DNA from: Pimelobacter simplex
Lineage (GTDB): Bacteria > Actinomycetota > Actinomycetes > Propionibacteriales > Nocardioidaceae
DNA length: 64,000 nucleotides
Direction of reading: 5' to 3'
NCBI RefSeq assembly: GCF_024662235.1
Contig: NZ_CP096276.1
Coordinates: forward strand, 2,170,001 to 2,234,000
The notes under the pieces were generated by a model. It had not been told where the DNA came from, searched no databases, and was given only the letters and a program-made list of their open reading frames with translations. Positions 40,065-49,488 of this stretch are shown here, piece by piece. The position numbers were made by a program, and so were the translations under genes. Position 1 is the stretch's first letter. Every line of letters begins with the position of its first letter.

Positions 40065-40118
40065 GGCGCTGACCGTACCGACGGGGTCCGACCCATTCAG
40101 CAGAACCGGACCCCGCCG

Positions 40119-40739
40119 ATGACCGCCTCGTCCCGTCCGCCGTGCGACCGCTGCGGCCAGGTCCACACGAAGTGCACTGCGCACTCCAAGCGCCACAAGG
40201 GACCCTGTGGCGCCCAGCCGGTCAAGGGCCAGGAGGTCTGCGCCGCCCACGGCGGCAAGTCGCCCCAGGCCGTCGCCGCAGCCGCCCGGCGCGAGACCGA
40301 GCGCCGGGCCGACGAGGAGATCCGCAAGCTCTGGCCCGGCCTCGCGGGCCACGACCCGATCAAGGACCCCGTCGACCTCCTCGCCCGCACCGCCGGCGCG
40401 CTCGAGCACATGGCCGACGTCGTCGGCGGCCGCGTCAACGACCTGAACGGCAAGGTCGGCGGGGGGAAGGACCTCACGCAGCTCCGTGCCGAGGTCACGC
40501 TCCTCGACCGGCTGCTCGACAAGCTCCTCAAGGCCGGCGACACGATGGCGCGGCTCGGGATCGCGGAGCGGCACGTCGAGCTCGAGCAGGCGCGGGCGCA
40601 GATGGTGACCGCGGCGTTCCTCGGTGCGCTCGAGGTGCTGTCCGGTCGGGTGCAGCTGCTGCCGGCGGACCGTGACGCGGTGGTGCGGGCCTTCCTCGAG
40701 TTGCTCGGCGCCGCCGGCGAGGAAGGTGATCCTAGATGA
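40119..40739 (+). CDS. Terminase small subunit-like protein
   Basis: 206 residues. N-terminal zinc-like cluster (PCDRCGQVHTKCTAH) and a CAAHGGKSPQAVAAAARR stretch seen in actinophage small terminases, then helical segments with a coiled-coil core (LRAEVTLLDRLLDKLLKAGD). TerS recognises the pac/cos DNA and presents it to TerL (44528). It is separated from TerL by several accessory genes, which is unusual. Confidence 0.75.
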   Translation: MTASSRPPCDRCGQVHTKCTAHSKRHKGPCGAQPVKGQEVCAAHGGKSPQAVAAAARRETERRADEEIRKLWPGLAGHDPIKDPVDLLARTAGALEHMADVVGGRVNDLNGKVGGGKDLTQLRAEVTLLDRLLDKLLKAGDTMARLGIAERHVELEQARAQMVTAAFLGALEVLSGRVQLLPADRDAVVRAFLELLGAAGEEGDPR

Positions 40740-40741
40740 TG

Positions 40742-41479
40742 TCAGCCGCCGCCGATTGCCTTGAGACCGGCTTCAGCAGCGCCGGCGAGAGCATCCGCAC
40801 TGTTGACTCCCGACCGGCTCAGGAAGCCAGTCACGAATCCCCATGCGGCGGCCGACCAGCGGCTCTTCTTCCCCTCCTCGGGCTCACGCTGAGCCTGGGT
40901 GTACATCGCCCCACCGAGCTCCAGCGCCACCGCGCGAATCGGCTCAGCCCCGTACTTCTCGAGGTTGTCCAGCAAGAACGCCGCCCGTTGAAGGAGCATC
41001 GCCAGGTAGAGACGAACGTCCTGCGCCATCGACGTGTCCTCGTCAAGAAGCGTTCGCGCCTCCGCAATGACGTCGAGAAGCGACCGTCGATCCTCCTCCC
41101 TGATCTCCAGATGAGGAGTGGCGTCGATGACCATCGCGAGCGCGCGGAGCATGTTCAGGTGCTCCGGGGGGCATGCCGCCCGGTGGCGCTGGTTCTGTGC
41201 CATGTCCCACGGGGTGGTTGCGAAGCCGATTCCGGCGTACCAGTGCGGCACCGAGGACTCGAAGACGCCGGCGTTCTGCGTCAGCGCAAGCGTTCGCACA
41301 TGATCGTCGACCGTACGCGCGAGGTTCAACCGCTCGACGTGCTCTCTCCACGCGTCGATGTCTGTTTCGCTCTCGAATCCGTGCACGGACTGAGGGTGGG
41401 TGTTCGGAGGAACAACGAGGCTCTCCAGCAGATCAGCAAGCAGATGTGCGGCGTTCCGGGTAAGTGCCGAGTCAGCCAT
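40742..41479 (-). CDS. Hypothetical helical protein, minus-strand accessory gene
   Basis: 245 residues from the ATG at 41479 (15 bases upstream another in-frame ATG exists). Helical: EARTLLDEDTSMAQDVRLYLAMLLQ and LDNLEKYGAEPIRAVALELG. Near the C-terminus, SADALAGAAEAGLKAIGGG is a small-residue amphipathic stretch. No family recognised. It is read opposite to the late genes and lies directly after TerS, as a phage moron would. Possible defence or conversion gene. Confidence 0.6.
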   Translation of the reverse strand: MADSALTRNAAHLLADLLESLVVPPNTHPQSVHGFESETDIDAWREHVERLNLARTVDDHVRTLALTQNAGVFESSVPHWYAGIGFATTPWDMAQNQRHRAACPPEHLNMLRALAMVIDATPHLEIREEDRRSLLDVIAEARTLLDEDTSMAQDVRLYLAMLLQRAAFLLDNLEKYGAEPIRAVALELGGAMYTQAQREPEEGKKSRWSAAAWGFVTGFLSRSGVNSADALAGAAEAGLKAIGGG

Positions 41480-41709
41480 CTGTCGTCCCGCCACTCAGGT
41501 CAATCCCTCGCCACGTCGGGTTGGTCATACCGTCTCCTCCGTCCCGGCCCCTGTTCGTGGGCCCTCGGCAATCGGTCTGACGGTAGCCGTCGACGCGCGT
41601 CCTCGCCCGCAAACCGGTTCAACCTCGAGCTCACGCGCCTCGGCGCGGCCACCGGCGCACTTGCCGCCACGCCTGTTCACCAAAGTCACCTCACCTGCCA
41701 GGAGCGCCA

Positions 41710-43038
41710 GTGACCTCCCCCAGCACGTCCAACTGCCACTACGACCGCACCCTGCGCTACCGCGTCGCCCACGGCCCCCGCGGCGTCACGCCCCACCTCC
41801 CCGACTGCGCCGGCGACCACACCTGCCCCGGCCACCGCGGCTGCGCACCCTGCGAGGAACGACACTGCGCACTCTGCGGCCGCGAGCACGCCACCACCGC
41901 CCAGCCCCAAACCTGCCCCGAGTGCCAGGGCAAGGTCGACGACGACCTCGCCGACACCCAGGCCGGATACGCCGCCCTCTCGGCCGAAGCGCTCGAGGCC
42001 GGCCACGACGGCAAGCTCGTCGCCGCCGCCCCGATCCCGGGCGGCGACGCCCAGGTCCTCATCGGCCCCACTGTCCGCCTCGACGCCGTCCTCATGTCCC
42101 GCACCTACCGCGACGACCACCGCCGCGCCGACGCCGTGCCGCCGCTCGCCGTGCTCGCCCACTGGGAGGACATCTACCGGACCTTCCTCGACCAGGCCGG
42201 CACCAGCCGGCCCCCGAAGACCGCACGGTGGGGGCAGAAGATCGCCGGCTACCGCCGGCCCACCATCAGCAGCGCGATCGCCTACCTCCGCGACCACCTC
42301 CCCGACATCGCCCAGCGCACCGACGGCCCCGACTTCCTCGCCTTCACCCGCGAGATCCGGTCCCTGCGCGCGCAGATCGAACGCGCGCTCCACGACGAGC
42401 GCGAGCCCGAGCGCGGCGTCGAGTGCTTCGAGTGTGGCGACGAGCTGGTCCGCCGGTTCCGCGACCCGAAGCGATGCCGGCACCGCACGCCGGCGCGCCG
42501 CCAGCTGCAGGTCGCGCTGATCCGGCGAGCCGCGGCGCAGGACTGGCTGCGGGTGCTCGCGTCGTACCCCGAGCTCGGCGGCCCGCGCGTCGACGAGGTG
42601 AAGGCCGCGGCCGCGCTGCCCGCACAGCTGGTGGCCGAGGCCCGCACGCCGTGCGGCGCGTGCTCGCGGGCGTGGAAGGAAAGCCAGGGCGGCCTCGACG
42701 ACCCGGGCGCTGGCCGGTCGTGGGAGTGCCCGGGCTGCCGGAAGGAGTACTCCGTGGCCGAGTACGCGACGGCGGTCCGGTCGTCGCTGGTCGGCGGGAC
42801 GGACGAGACGGGCTGGTGCACGCTGCAGGCGGCGGCCGATGCGGCCACGGAGATCACGGGCCGGCCGATCAGCGCGCCGACGATCCGGGTGTGGATCGCG
42901 CGGGGTGACGACATCGGGATCGCGTGCCGGTGGGTCGAGGGTGCGCGGGGCGGGGTGCAGGTGGTGTCGTGGCCGGACGTGCTGCGGCGCGCGGTCGAGC
43001 GGCGAAGCGGTCAGCGTGGTGGGAGGATCGGCGCATGA
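41710..43038 (+). CDS. Zinc-cluster and HTH protein
   Basis: 442 residues from GTG with AGGAG upstream. The first 80 residues contain four Cys pairs (CAPC, CALC, CPEC, others). A central helical region follows, then CFECGD and further Cys pairs (CGACSR, CPGCRKEY) near residues 240-335. The final region (about 365-435, SAPTIRVWIARGDDIG) looks like a MerR/excisionase-type HTH. Perhaps a phage transcription factor; no function proven. The 230-bp gap before it is the divergent promoter region of the opposed gene and holds no other gene. Confidence 0.6.
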   Translation: MTSPSTSNCHYDRTLRYRVAHGPRGVTPHLPDCAGDHTCPGHRGCAPCEERHCALCGREHATTAQPQTCPECQGKVDDDLADTQAGYAALSAEALEAGHDGKLVAAAPIPGGDAQVLIGPTVRLDAVLMSRTYRDDHRRADAVPPLAVLAHWEDIYRTFLDQAGTSRPPKTARWGQKIAGYRRPTISSAIAYLRDHLPDIAQRTDGPDFLAFTREIRSLRAQIERALHDEREPERGVECFECGDELVRRFRDPKRCRHRTPARRQLQVALIRRAAAQDWLRVLASYPELGGPRVDEVKAAAALPAQLVAEARTPCGACSRAWKESQGGLDDPGAGRSWECPGCRKEYSVAEYATAVRSSLVGGTDETGWCTLQAAADAATEITGRPISAPTIRVWIARGDDIGIACRWVEGARGGVQVVSWPDVLRRAVERRSGQRGGRIGA

Positions 43039-43436
43039 CCACGATCAAGATCCACGAGGACGAACGGTTCCCGGACTACTCCGTCGGCTCGACGTTCGGA
43101 GCCGAGATCGAGGCCACCGTGGAGCAGATCGAGCGCTGGAAGCGCGCCCGTGCGGCGTACGACGAGGCGCAGCGCGAGATGGCCGAGCTCTACGAGGCGG
43201 CCAGGTCCGTCGCCCGTGAGCGCGAGGAGCGCGAGGAGGCCGAGCGGGCGGCCGCGGCCCGGGCTGAGCAGGAGCGGGCCGCGGAGGAGCGGCGGCGCGC
43301 CGAGCAGGAGCGGGCCGAGCAGCGCGACGCCATGCTGCAGCGGATCGCGGCGTCGGACGGCGTCGTCTACGACGCCGAGGGCAACCGGGTCGGCACGGTT
43401 CGCGACACCGGCCGGGGCATGACGTTGGAGCCCTGA
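43035..43436 (+). CDS. Hypothetical coiled-coil protein
   Basis: 133 residues, start overlapping the upstream stop. Residues 25-105 form one long charged helix (EREEREEAERAAAARAEQER), and the C-terminus has a short beta hairpin (GVVYDAEGNRVGTVRDTG). Function unknown. Confidence 0.65.
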   Translation: MTTIKIHEDERFPDYSVGSTFGAEIEATVEQIERWKRARAAYDEAQREMAELYEAARSVAREREEREEAERAAAARAEQERAAEERRRAEQERAEQRDAMLQRIAASDGVVYDAEGNRVGTVRDTGRGMTLEP

Positions 43437-43487
43437 CCTCGTCGACCTGTCGCTGGTCCGCGCAGCGAGGTGTTATCTTCGCTCTTG

Positions 43488-43522
43488 AACCCGTGTCTCT
43501 TCAGTCAGACTGAGCACGGGTT
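43488..43522 (+). terminator. Intrinsic terminator
   Basis: AACCCGTG (43488-43495) pairs with CACGGGTT (43515-43522), followed by TT then GTC. The 19-base interior contains a further CAGTC/GACTG pairing. It ends the 41710-43436 operon. The minus-strand gene at 43501-43680 stops inside it. Confidence 0.8.
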
Positions 43523-43680
43523 TTGTCGTCCTCACGGTTTCCCCGCACGGCGTACACAGGGTGCGGCGCCATCTCGCGGATCTCCCTGAAGCACGGCTCG
43601 CACACGTGGCCGGCGAGCGGCCAGCGCTCGTGCAGCTGGTAGACGACGTCGGCGGCCTCGCCGCAGTGCATGCAGGTCAT
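43501..43680 (-). CDS. Small zinc-ribbon protein (minus strand)
   Basis: 59 residues from ATG 43680 to the TGA at 43501-43503. CMHC at residues 3-6 and CEPC at 27-30 form a clear zinc ribbon (MTCMHCGEAADVVYQLHERW), followed by a helix (FREIREMAPH) and a charged tail. A 9-bp hairpin (43693-43701 with 43708-43716) lies just upstream. Position in an otherwise plus-strand region marks it as an accessory gene. Confidence 0.7.
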   Translation of the reverse strand: MTCMHCGEAADVVYQLHERWPLAGHVCEPCFREIREMAPHPVYAVRGNREDDKTRAQSD

Positions 43681-43865
43681 GCGCGGACCGTTCCACCACC
43701 GTCGCCGCGGTGGTGGGAGGCGGCGGGTGTCGGGGCCTTGGTCGAGATGAGCCGCACCCGGCCCTGGTCAGCCCGGCGACAGATTCAGCCGTCCATCGAG
43801 ATCTCAAATGCGCAGTTCCGGAATACACCGACTAGCCGAGCCGGGGGTCGACTACGGTCACCGGC

Positions 43866-44510
43866 GTGAACCGGAACCAGCAGCACAGGGACACCATCGT
43901 GGTGATCTGCCTGCTCGCAACAGCCGGCACGATGATCTTCGCAGTCATCGGCCGCGACTGGGCTCGATCAGAACGTGAAGACGTCGCGCAGTGGATCATG
44001 GCGGCTGCCTCCGTCGTGACGCTGGTCGCGGCGCTTGTCGCTGCGTGGTTCGCTGGCAGCGCCTACCGCATCGAGGCGGCCCGGGAGGACCGTCTCCTCG
44101 AGGACGCGAGGAAGAGTCAGGCTTCTCGTGTCGCTGCGTGGCTCGGCACCGTCGAGGTGGATGTGCTGGTTCCAGGACCGTCCGGAACTCCCAACCGCAC
44201 ACGGACTCACAACAGAGATGTGATCCTGATCCGCAACGCCTCGGACCTTCCTGTCACCACTGTGACCCTCTGGATCCACTTCGAAGACGTCGGGATCTCA
44301 GCCGAGTTCGTTCCGCTTGTGCCGCCTGCGTCAGCACCGTACGTCCACCGGCTCAGCGAGGACACCAGGTCGGCATGGGGCGAGGCGATCGAGATGTACC
44401 ACGACGCGAACACCCCGACCCTCGTGCCCCCGACTCTGACCATCGACATCAGTTTCACCGATGCTGCCGGTCGGAGGTGGACACGGCGAGCCGACGGTGA
44501 GCTGAGCTAA
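43866..44510 (+). CDS. Two-TM membrane protein with cytosolic domain
   Basis: 214 residues from GTG. Hydrophobic segments at about 10-27 (IVVICLLATAGTMIFAVI) and 41-62 (IMAAASVVTLVAALVAAWFA), then a charged helix (YRIEAAREDRLLEDARKSQ) and a beta-rich domain from about 90. Same layout as prophage A's 12771-13499. It sits alone before TerL. Possibly a superinfection or immunity protein; function unproven. Confidence 0.65.
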   Translation: MNRNQQHRDTIVVICLLATAGTMIFAVIGRDWARSEREDVAQWIMAAASVVTLVAALVAAWFAGSAYRIEAAREDRLLEDARKSQASRVAAWLGTVEVDVLVPGPSGTPNRTRTHNRDVILIRNASDLPVTTVTLWIHFEDVGISAEFVPLVPPASAPYVHRLSEDTRSAWGEAIEMYHDANTPTLVPPTLTIDISFTDAAGRRWTRRADGELS

Positions 44511-44527
44511 CGACCTTGGGGGGCGTG

Positions 44528-46024
44528 ATGTCGATCGGTGCCCCCGACCTCATGGTCGAGATGATCCGCACCCAGCTTGCCCCCGAGCTGCGGCAGCGCC
44601 CCTGGAAGACGCCGGGCGAGATGGCCCAGGCCCTCGACCGCACCACGATCCAGACCCCCGCCCTCGACGCCATCGACGCCCGCCTCGTCGCGGTCCGCGA
44701 CGGCGACTGCGAGCGGCAGATCATCAACATGCCCCCGCAGGAGGGCAAGAGCCAGCGCACGTCGGTGTGGTTCCCCCTCTGGCTGCTCCACGGCAACCCC
44801 AACCTGCGGATCGCGATCGTGTCCTACGGCAAGGACGTCGCCCGCCGCTTCGGCCGCCGGATCCGCGACATCCTCCGCGAGCACCCCGAGCTCGGCCTCA
44901 CGCTCTCCCAGTCCTCCCAGCGCCAGGACGAGTTCGAGCTGCTCGGCTACGCCGGCGGCGTCGTGTGCGTCGGCGTCGAGGGCGGCCTGACCTCGCGGCC
45001 CGTCGACGTGCTGATCATCGACGACCCGTACAAGGACGCGAAGCAGGCCGACTCCAAGGCCTGGGCCGACACGATCAAGAACTTCTGGTCCGAGGTCGCG
45101 CTCCCCCGCCTCGCCCCCGGAGCCCCCGTCGTGCTGATCCAGACCCGGTGGCGCGAGGACGACATGGCCGGCTGGCTCCAGAAGGAGTTCGCCGACGAGT
45201 GGGACGTGCTCAACATCCCCGCCCAGGCCGACCACGACCCCGACAAGGGCGAGACCGACGTGCTCGGCCGCGAGCCGGGCGAGTTCATGGTCTCCGCGCG
45301 CGGCCGCACGGTGAAGGACTGGCTGAAGAAGATCCGCGAGGTCGGGTCCCGCGCCTGGAACGCGCTCTACCAGGGCCGGCCGGCGCCGGCCGAGGGCACG
45401 ATCCTGAAGCGCACCTGGTGGCAGCGGTACGACGAGCCGCTCTGGCTGGTCCGCGAGGACGGCTCCCGGATCGTCACCGGGTTCGACGACCTGCTGATCT
45501 CCTGGGACCTCACCTTCAAGAAGACCGAGGGCACCGACTACGTCTCCGGGCAGGTCTGGGGCCGCCGCGGCGCGAACGCCTACCTCCTCGACCGGGTCCA
45601 CGGCCGGATGGACTTCGTCGAGACCCTCGCCGCGTTCCGCCGGCTCGCCGCCCGCTGGCCACAGGCCACGCTGAAGCTCGTCGAGGACAAGGCCAACGGG
45701 CCGGCCGTGATCGCGATGCTGTCCAACAGCATCGGCGGGATCGTGCCCGTCGAGCCCGACGGCGGGAAGGAAGCCCGCGCCGCGGCCGTCTCCCCGCTCG
45801 TCGAGGCCGGGAACGTCTGGCTTCCCTCGAGCGAGCTCGCGCCGTGGGCGGACGACGTCATCGAGGAGGCCGCCGGCTTCCCGACGGCCGCCCACGACGA
45901 CGACGTCGACGCGCTGTCGCAAGGCCTGAACCGGCTCTTGCTCCAGCCCCTCCTGATCGGCCAGGTCGTGACCGACCAGGACCTCGACCACGAGCTCGAC
46001 TCGTTCACCATCACCCCGTACTGA
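44528..46024 (+). CDS. Terminase large subunit
   Basis: 498 residues from ATG 44528 (an in-frame TTG four codons earlier is less likely). ATPase: Walker A-like PPQEGKSQRTS (about 69-79) and Walker B VLIIDDPYK (161-169). Nuclease: Asp in LISWDLTFK (about 325), VEDKANG (about 383-390) and AAHDDDVDA (about 453-461). Powers DNA packaging through the portal (46048). Confidence 0.93.
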   Translation: MSIGAPDLMVEMIRTQLAPELRQRPWKTPGEMAQALDRTTIQTPALDAIDARLVAVRDGDCERQIINMPPQEGKSQRTSVWFPLWLLHGNPNLRIAIVSYGKDVARRFGRRIRDILREHPELGLTLSQSSQRQDEFELLGYAGGVVCVGVEGGLTSRPVDVLIIDDPYKDAKQADSKAWADTIKNFWSEVALPRLAPGAPVVLIQTRWREDDMAGWLQKEFADEWDVLNIPAQADHDPDKGETDVLGREPGEFMVSARGRTVKDWLKKIREVGSRAWNALYQGRPAPAEGTILKRTWWQRYDEPLWLVREDGSRIVTGFDDLLISWDLTFKKTEGTDYVSGQVWGRRGANAYLLDRVHGRMDFVETLAAFRRLAARWPQATLKLVEDKANGPAVIAMLSNSIGGIVPVEPDGGKEARAAAVSPLVEAGNVWLPSSELAPWADDVIEEAAGFPTAAHDDDVDALSQGLNRLLLQPLLIGQVVTDQDLDHELDSFTITPY

Positions 46025-46047
46025 GCCCGGAAGGCAGGTGACCCGCC

Positions 46048-47604
46048 GTGCCCGACTGGCCCCAGGGATCCGTCCCCGACGCCGCCGACCTGCTGACCGA
46101 GGTGGCGGCGCTCAACAGCGACAACTCGCTGCTCCGCGAACGCCTCGCTGATCTCGAGCTCGCTGCCGAGGACGTCGGCTGGGAGCGCGCCTCCACGAAG
46201 CTGCTCGAGGAGTTCTCACGTCAGGGCCTGCAGCGCGTGACCCGCAACTGCCGGGTCATGGCCGTCGCGTCGCCGCTCATCAAGCGCGGCATCCAGCTCC
46301 GCGCTGGCTACATCTGGGGCCAAGGCGTCACCGTTCAGGCGCGCGCCGCCGGCGAGGACGCCGGTCAGGACGTCAACGCCGTCGTGCAGGCGTGGTGGGA
46401 CGACGAGTCGAACCAGAAGGCGCTCACCAGCTCGCAGGCCCAGGAAGAGCTCGAGCGTGCGCTAGGCACCGACGGCCAGGTCTTCATCGCCTGCTTCACC
46501 AACCAGCTGACCGGGCGCGTGCAGGTTCGGTCGACGCCGTTCGAGGAGATCCTCGACGTCGTCAACAACCCCGACGACCGCGACGACCCCTGGTTCTACC
46601 TCCGCGAGTACAACGCCACCGTCGTCGAGCGCGGCTACTCCGGCCTCACCCGGCTGCGTCCGGAGACGCGGCGCGTGTTCCACCCGGCGCTCGGGTTCTG
46701 GCCGGCCACGCGGCCGAAGTCGGTCGACGGCATCCCGGTCCAGTGGGACGTCCCGATCCTGCACGTCCCGGTGAACCGGCTCGACGGCTGGAAGTGGGGC
46801 GTCCCCGACGTCTACGCCTCCCTGCCGTGGGCACGCGCGTACGAGGGTTTTCTCACCGACTGGGCGCGCCTGTGCAAGGCGCTGTCGAAGTTCGCGTGGA
46901 AGCTCACCGGGGACCGGGCGCCGAAGGTCCGCAGCGCGGTGGCCCGGATGCAGTCCGCGCTGCCCGCGGACGTCCCGCCGATCGGTGGCTCAGACGCGGG
47001 CGGCGTGGCCGCGATGGGACCGGGCGCGAACCTCGAGGCGATCCCGAAGACCGGCGCGACGATCGACAGCGACTCCGGGCGCCCGCTCGCCGCCCTGGCC
47101 GCGGCCGGGCTCGGGCTCCCGGTCACCACGCTGCTCTCGGATCCCGGCACGACGGGCGCGCGGGCGGTCGCGGAGACGCTGGAGCAGCCCACGATCCTCG
47201 AGATGGGGATGCGGCGCGAGCTGTGGGGAGCAGTGCTCCAGCAGCTCGCCGCGTACGCCGTCGACCAGGCGGTGAAGGCACCGCAGGGGCCGCTCCGCGG
47301 CGTCGTTCAGCAGGTCGGCACCCGGCAGGTCGTCACGCTCGCCGGCGACGTAGAGAAGACGGTCGTCGTCGAGTGGCCCGACCTCAACGAGCTCGACCCG
47401 CTGAAGATGATCGAGGCGATCGTCGCAGCCGACAGCACCGGCGTGGTCCCCGGGTTGGAGACGCTGCGGCTGCTCCTCACCGCGCTGCGGGTCAAGGACG
47501 TCGACGAGGTCCTCAAGGCCGTCACCGACGAGCAGGGCAACTTCGTCGATCCGCGGATCGAGGCCGCGGCCGCAGCGATCGCCCGCCAGCGCGAGGCAGC
47601 CTGA
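46048..47604 (+). CDS. Portal protein
   Basis: 518 residues from GTG. Portal features: INNPDD-type VNNPDDRDDPWFYLREYN, ILHVPVNRLDGWKWGVPDVYAS and LPWARAYEGFLTDWARL, and a helical C-terminus. It follows TerL by 23 bases and precedes the MuF-like protein, the usual order. It forms the dodecameric DNA gate at the capsid vertex. Confidence 0.9.
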   Translation: MPDWPQGSVPDAADLLTEVAALNSDNSLLRERLADLELAAEDVGWERASTKLLEEFSRQGLQRVTRNCRVMAVASPLIKRGIQLRAGYIWGQGVTVQARAAGEDAGQDVNAVVQAWWDDESNQKALTSSQAQEELERALGTDGQVFIACFTNQLTGRVQVRSTPFEEILDVVNNPDDRDDPWFYLREYNATVVERGYSGLTRLRPETRRVFHPALGFWPATRPKSVDGIPVQWDVPILHVPVNRLDGWKWGVPDVYASLPWARAYEGFLTDWARLCKALSKFAWKLTGDRAPKVRSAVARMQSALPADVPPIGGSDAGGVAAMGPGANLEAIPKTGATIDSDSGRPLAALAAAGLGLPVTTLLSDPGTTGARAVAETLEQPTILEMGMRRELWGAVLQQLAAYAVDQAVKAPQGPLRGVVQQVGTRQVVTLAGDVEKTVVVEWPDLNELDPLKMIEAIVAADSTGVVPGLETLRLLLTALRVKDVDEVLKAVTDEQGNFVDPRIEAAAAAIARQREAA

Positions 47605-47606
47605 CC

Positions 47607-47807
47607 GTGGCCGATCAGCTCCGTGTCGTCGGCGTCGCCGTCGAGATCCTGCAGGCCGAGCCCGGGCACTGGTGCACGAGGTGCGCGCTGCCTTCCGGGT
47701 GGATCGTGTGGGTCGTCGTACGGCACGGAGCTCGGATGCACCTGCAGGAACAGCGCTACTGCGACGAGTGCGGGAGCCGCCGCACCGTCGTGCCGGCCGA
47801 CGGCTGA
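47607..47807 (+). CDS. Small zinc-ribbon protein
   Basis: 66 residues from GTG three bases after the portal stop. CTRC at 23-26 and CDEC at 52-55, with a hydrophobic strand GWIVWVVV between. Function unknown. It lies between portal and MuF genes, in the late operon. Confidence 0.65.
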   Translation: MADQLRVVGVAVEILQAEPGHWCTRCALPSGWIVWVVVRHGARMHLQEQRYCDECGSRRTVVPADG

Positions 47808-47822
47808 TCGGAGCGCTGCTCG

Positions 47823-49409
47823 ATGACGACCGGCACCCCCGAGCAGCCCAGCCCCTACGCCGTCGAGGTCGCGCTCGCGGCGGCGCTCGCCGAGCTGGCC
47901 AACGCGCAGGACGCCCAGATCGCGCAGGCCTGGGCGGGCGCGTGGTCCGAGGTCTCGGCCGACCTCCTCGACGTCCTCACCGTCATCCTGAGCGACGTCG
48001 GCCGCGTCAACGCGACCGCGGTCGTGCGCTACGAGCGGTTCGCCCGCGTGCTCGCCGCGATCGCGGACCGACTCGACGCCCTCGCCACCGACCTCGGCAT
48101 CGCGATCACCAACGACCTCGGCGATGTCCTCGCCCAGGCGCAGACCGGCACCGTCGAGCTGATCGCCGCCCAGCGCCTCTCACGGCCGCTGCCGCACCGC
48201 GAGGTGCCGACCGCGGCCCTCGACGCCATCGTCCGCCGTACGACGCAGCAGGTCACCTCGACCGCCCTCCCGCTCGCCGACGAGACGTACGCGATCGTGC
48301 TCGGCGAACTCACCCGCGGGGTCGCGGCCGGCGATAACCCCCGCCAGACCGCGGCACGGATGGTGTCCCGAGCCGAAGACCACATGAACTTCGGCCGCGC
48401 GCGGGCGCAGAACATCGCACGGACCGAGACCCTCGACGCCTACCGCGAGGGCGAGCGGGTCACCCAGCAGGCGCACGCCGACCTGCTCGCCGGCTGGGTG
48501 TGGGCGGCGCACCTCGGGTCACGGACCTGCCGCTCGTGTCTGGCGATGCACGGCCAGGTGTTCGACCTCGAGGTCCCGGGCCCGAACGACCATCCGTCGG
48601 GCCGGTGCGGCCGGGTGCCGGTCGTGCGGGAGGACGACGGCTCGGTCGACCTGTCGTGGTTGCCCTCGGCCGAGGAGCACTTCGCCGGGCTGTCGGTCGC
48701 CGATCAGAAGGCCATCCTCGGCAAGGACGGTTACCGGGCCTGGGCTGCCGGGGACTTCCCGATGGAGTCGTGGACGAAGACCCGGCACGCCGACGGGTGG
48801 CGCGACTCCCAGGTGCCGGCCAGCCCGCCGAGCAAGGGCGGCGCCGCCGGCGGTGGCGGGGACGGTCGGCCGGGCGCGCCGGGCGGCGACGTGAGCGACG
48901 AGCCGCCGCCGTCGTACCGCGAAGCTGCGCTCGCTCGGTTCGGTCCGCCGCCGGTGGACGTCGAGCCGTGGGAGGCCCGCGAGTACTGGGCGCAGCGGCA
49001 GGGAGCGCTCCCCCTCGACTTCGGCGGCGACATCCTCAAGCCCCACGAGGTCGAGTTCGTCGAGCGGTTTCTCGACGCTGGCGAGACGCTCGAGTGGATC
49101 CCTAAGGACCCCGCGCTGCCCACCAACGACTTCTTCTGGACCAGCCGCGACCGGCTGCCGGTCGAGCTGAAGTCCACCAAGGCCCGCGCCGCCACGATCC
49201 ACGGCCGCCTCGTCGACGCGATGAGCCGGGCCGCACGGCAGGGCGTCACCAAGGAGAACTTCATCGTCGACCTCGGCGACCAGGCGCTACCCGACGGGCT
49301 GATCGACGAGCTCGTCGACTTCAACGTCGACCGACGCAAGTACCTCGTCGCTGGCCTGTGGATCTTCGCCGGTGGCCGGGTGCACGCCGTGCCGCTCGTC
49401 CAGCCCTAG
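47823..49409 (+). CDS. MuF-like minor head protein with C-terminal nuclease-like (putative toxin) domain
   Basis: 528 residues. The MuF-like head domain (about 90-290) includes NIARTETLDAYREGERVT and the CRSCLAMHG...HPSGRCGRVPVV segment typical of Mu gpF-like proteins. A Gly-rich linker (about 337-360) joins a C-terminal domain (about 410-528) with NDFFW, then VELK about 12 residues later, then IHGRLVDAMSRAARQ. This fits a PD-(D/E)XK-type nuclease (D, E-x-K). MuF proteins with toxic C-terminal domains are a known temperate-phage theme. It may be packaged in the capsid. Toxicity and immunity are unproven. Confidence 0.75.
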   Translation: MTTGTPEQPSPYAVEVALAAALAELANAQDAQIAQAWAGAWSEVSADLLDVLTVILSDVGRVNATAVVRYERFARVLAAIADRLDALATDLGIAITNDLGDVLAQAQTGTVELIAAQRLSRPLPHREVPTAALDAIVRRTTQQVTSTALPLADETYAIVLGELTRGVAAGDNPRQTAARMVSRAEDHMNFGRARAQNIARTETLDAYREGERVTQQAHADLLAGWVWAAHLGSRTCRSCLAMHGQVFDLEVPGPNDHPSGRCGRVPVVREDDGSVDLSWLPSAEEHFAGLSVADQKAILGKDGYRAWAAGDFPMESWTKTRHADGWRDSQVPASPPSKGGAAGGGGDGRPGAPGGDVSDEPPPSYREAALARFGPPPVDVEPWEAREYWAQRQGALPLDFGGDILKPHEVEFVERFLDAGETLEWIPKDPALPTNDFFWTSRDRLPVELKSTKARAATIHGRLVDAMSRAARQGVTKENFIVDLGDQALPDGLIDELVDFNVDRRKYLVAGLWIFAGGRVHAVPLVQP

Positions 49410-49417
49410 AAGCGAGT

Positions 49418-49457
49418 GTGGGGCCCCGTCCCCCCGTGGTACGGAGGCGGGCCCCAC
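49418..49457 (+). terminator. GC hairpin after the MuF-toxin gene
   Basis: GTGGGGCCC (49418-49426) pairs with GGGCCCCAC (49449-49457) around a 22-base loop, right after the stop. There is no T-run. Possible attenuator within the late operon. Confidence 0.5.
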
Positions 49458-49488
49458 GACTTCAGGGTAACACCGCGGCGGCCGGCGT

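Noticed and set aside
43532..43828. 98-residue minus-strand open frame near 43.6 kb
   Set aside because: The overlapping 59-residue frame at 43501-43680 has a clear zinc ribbon; the longer one has Arg/Pro-rich shadow composition.
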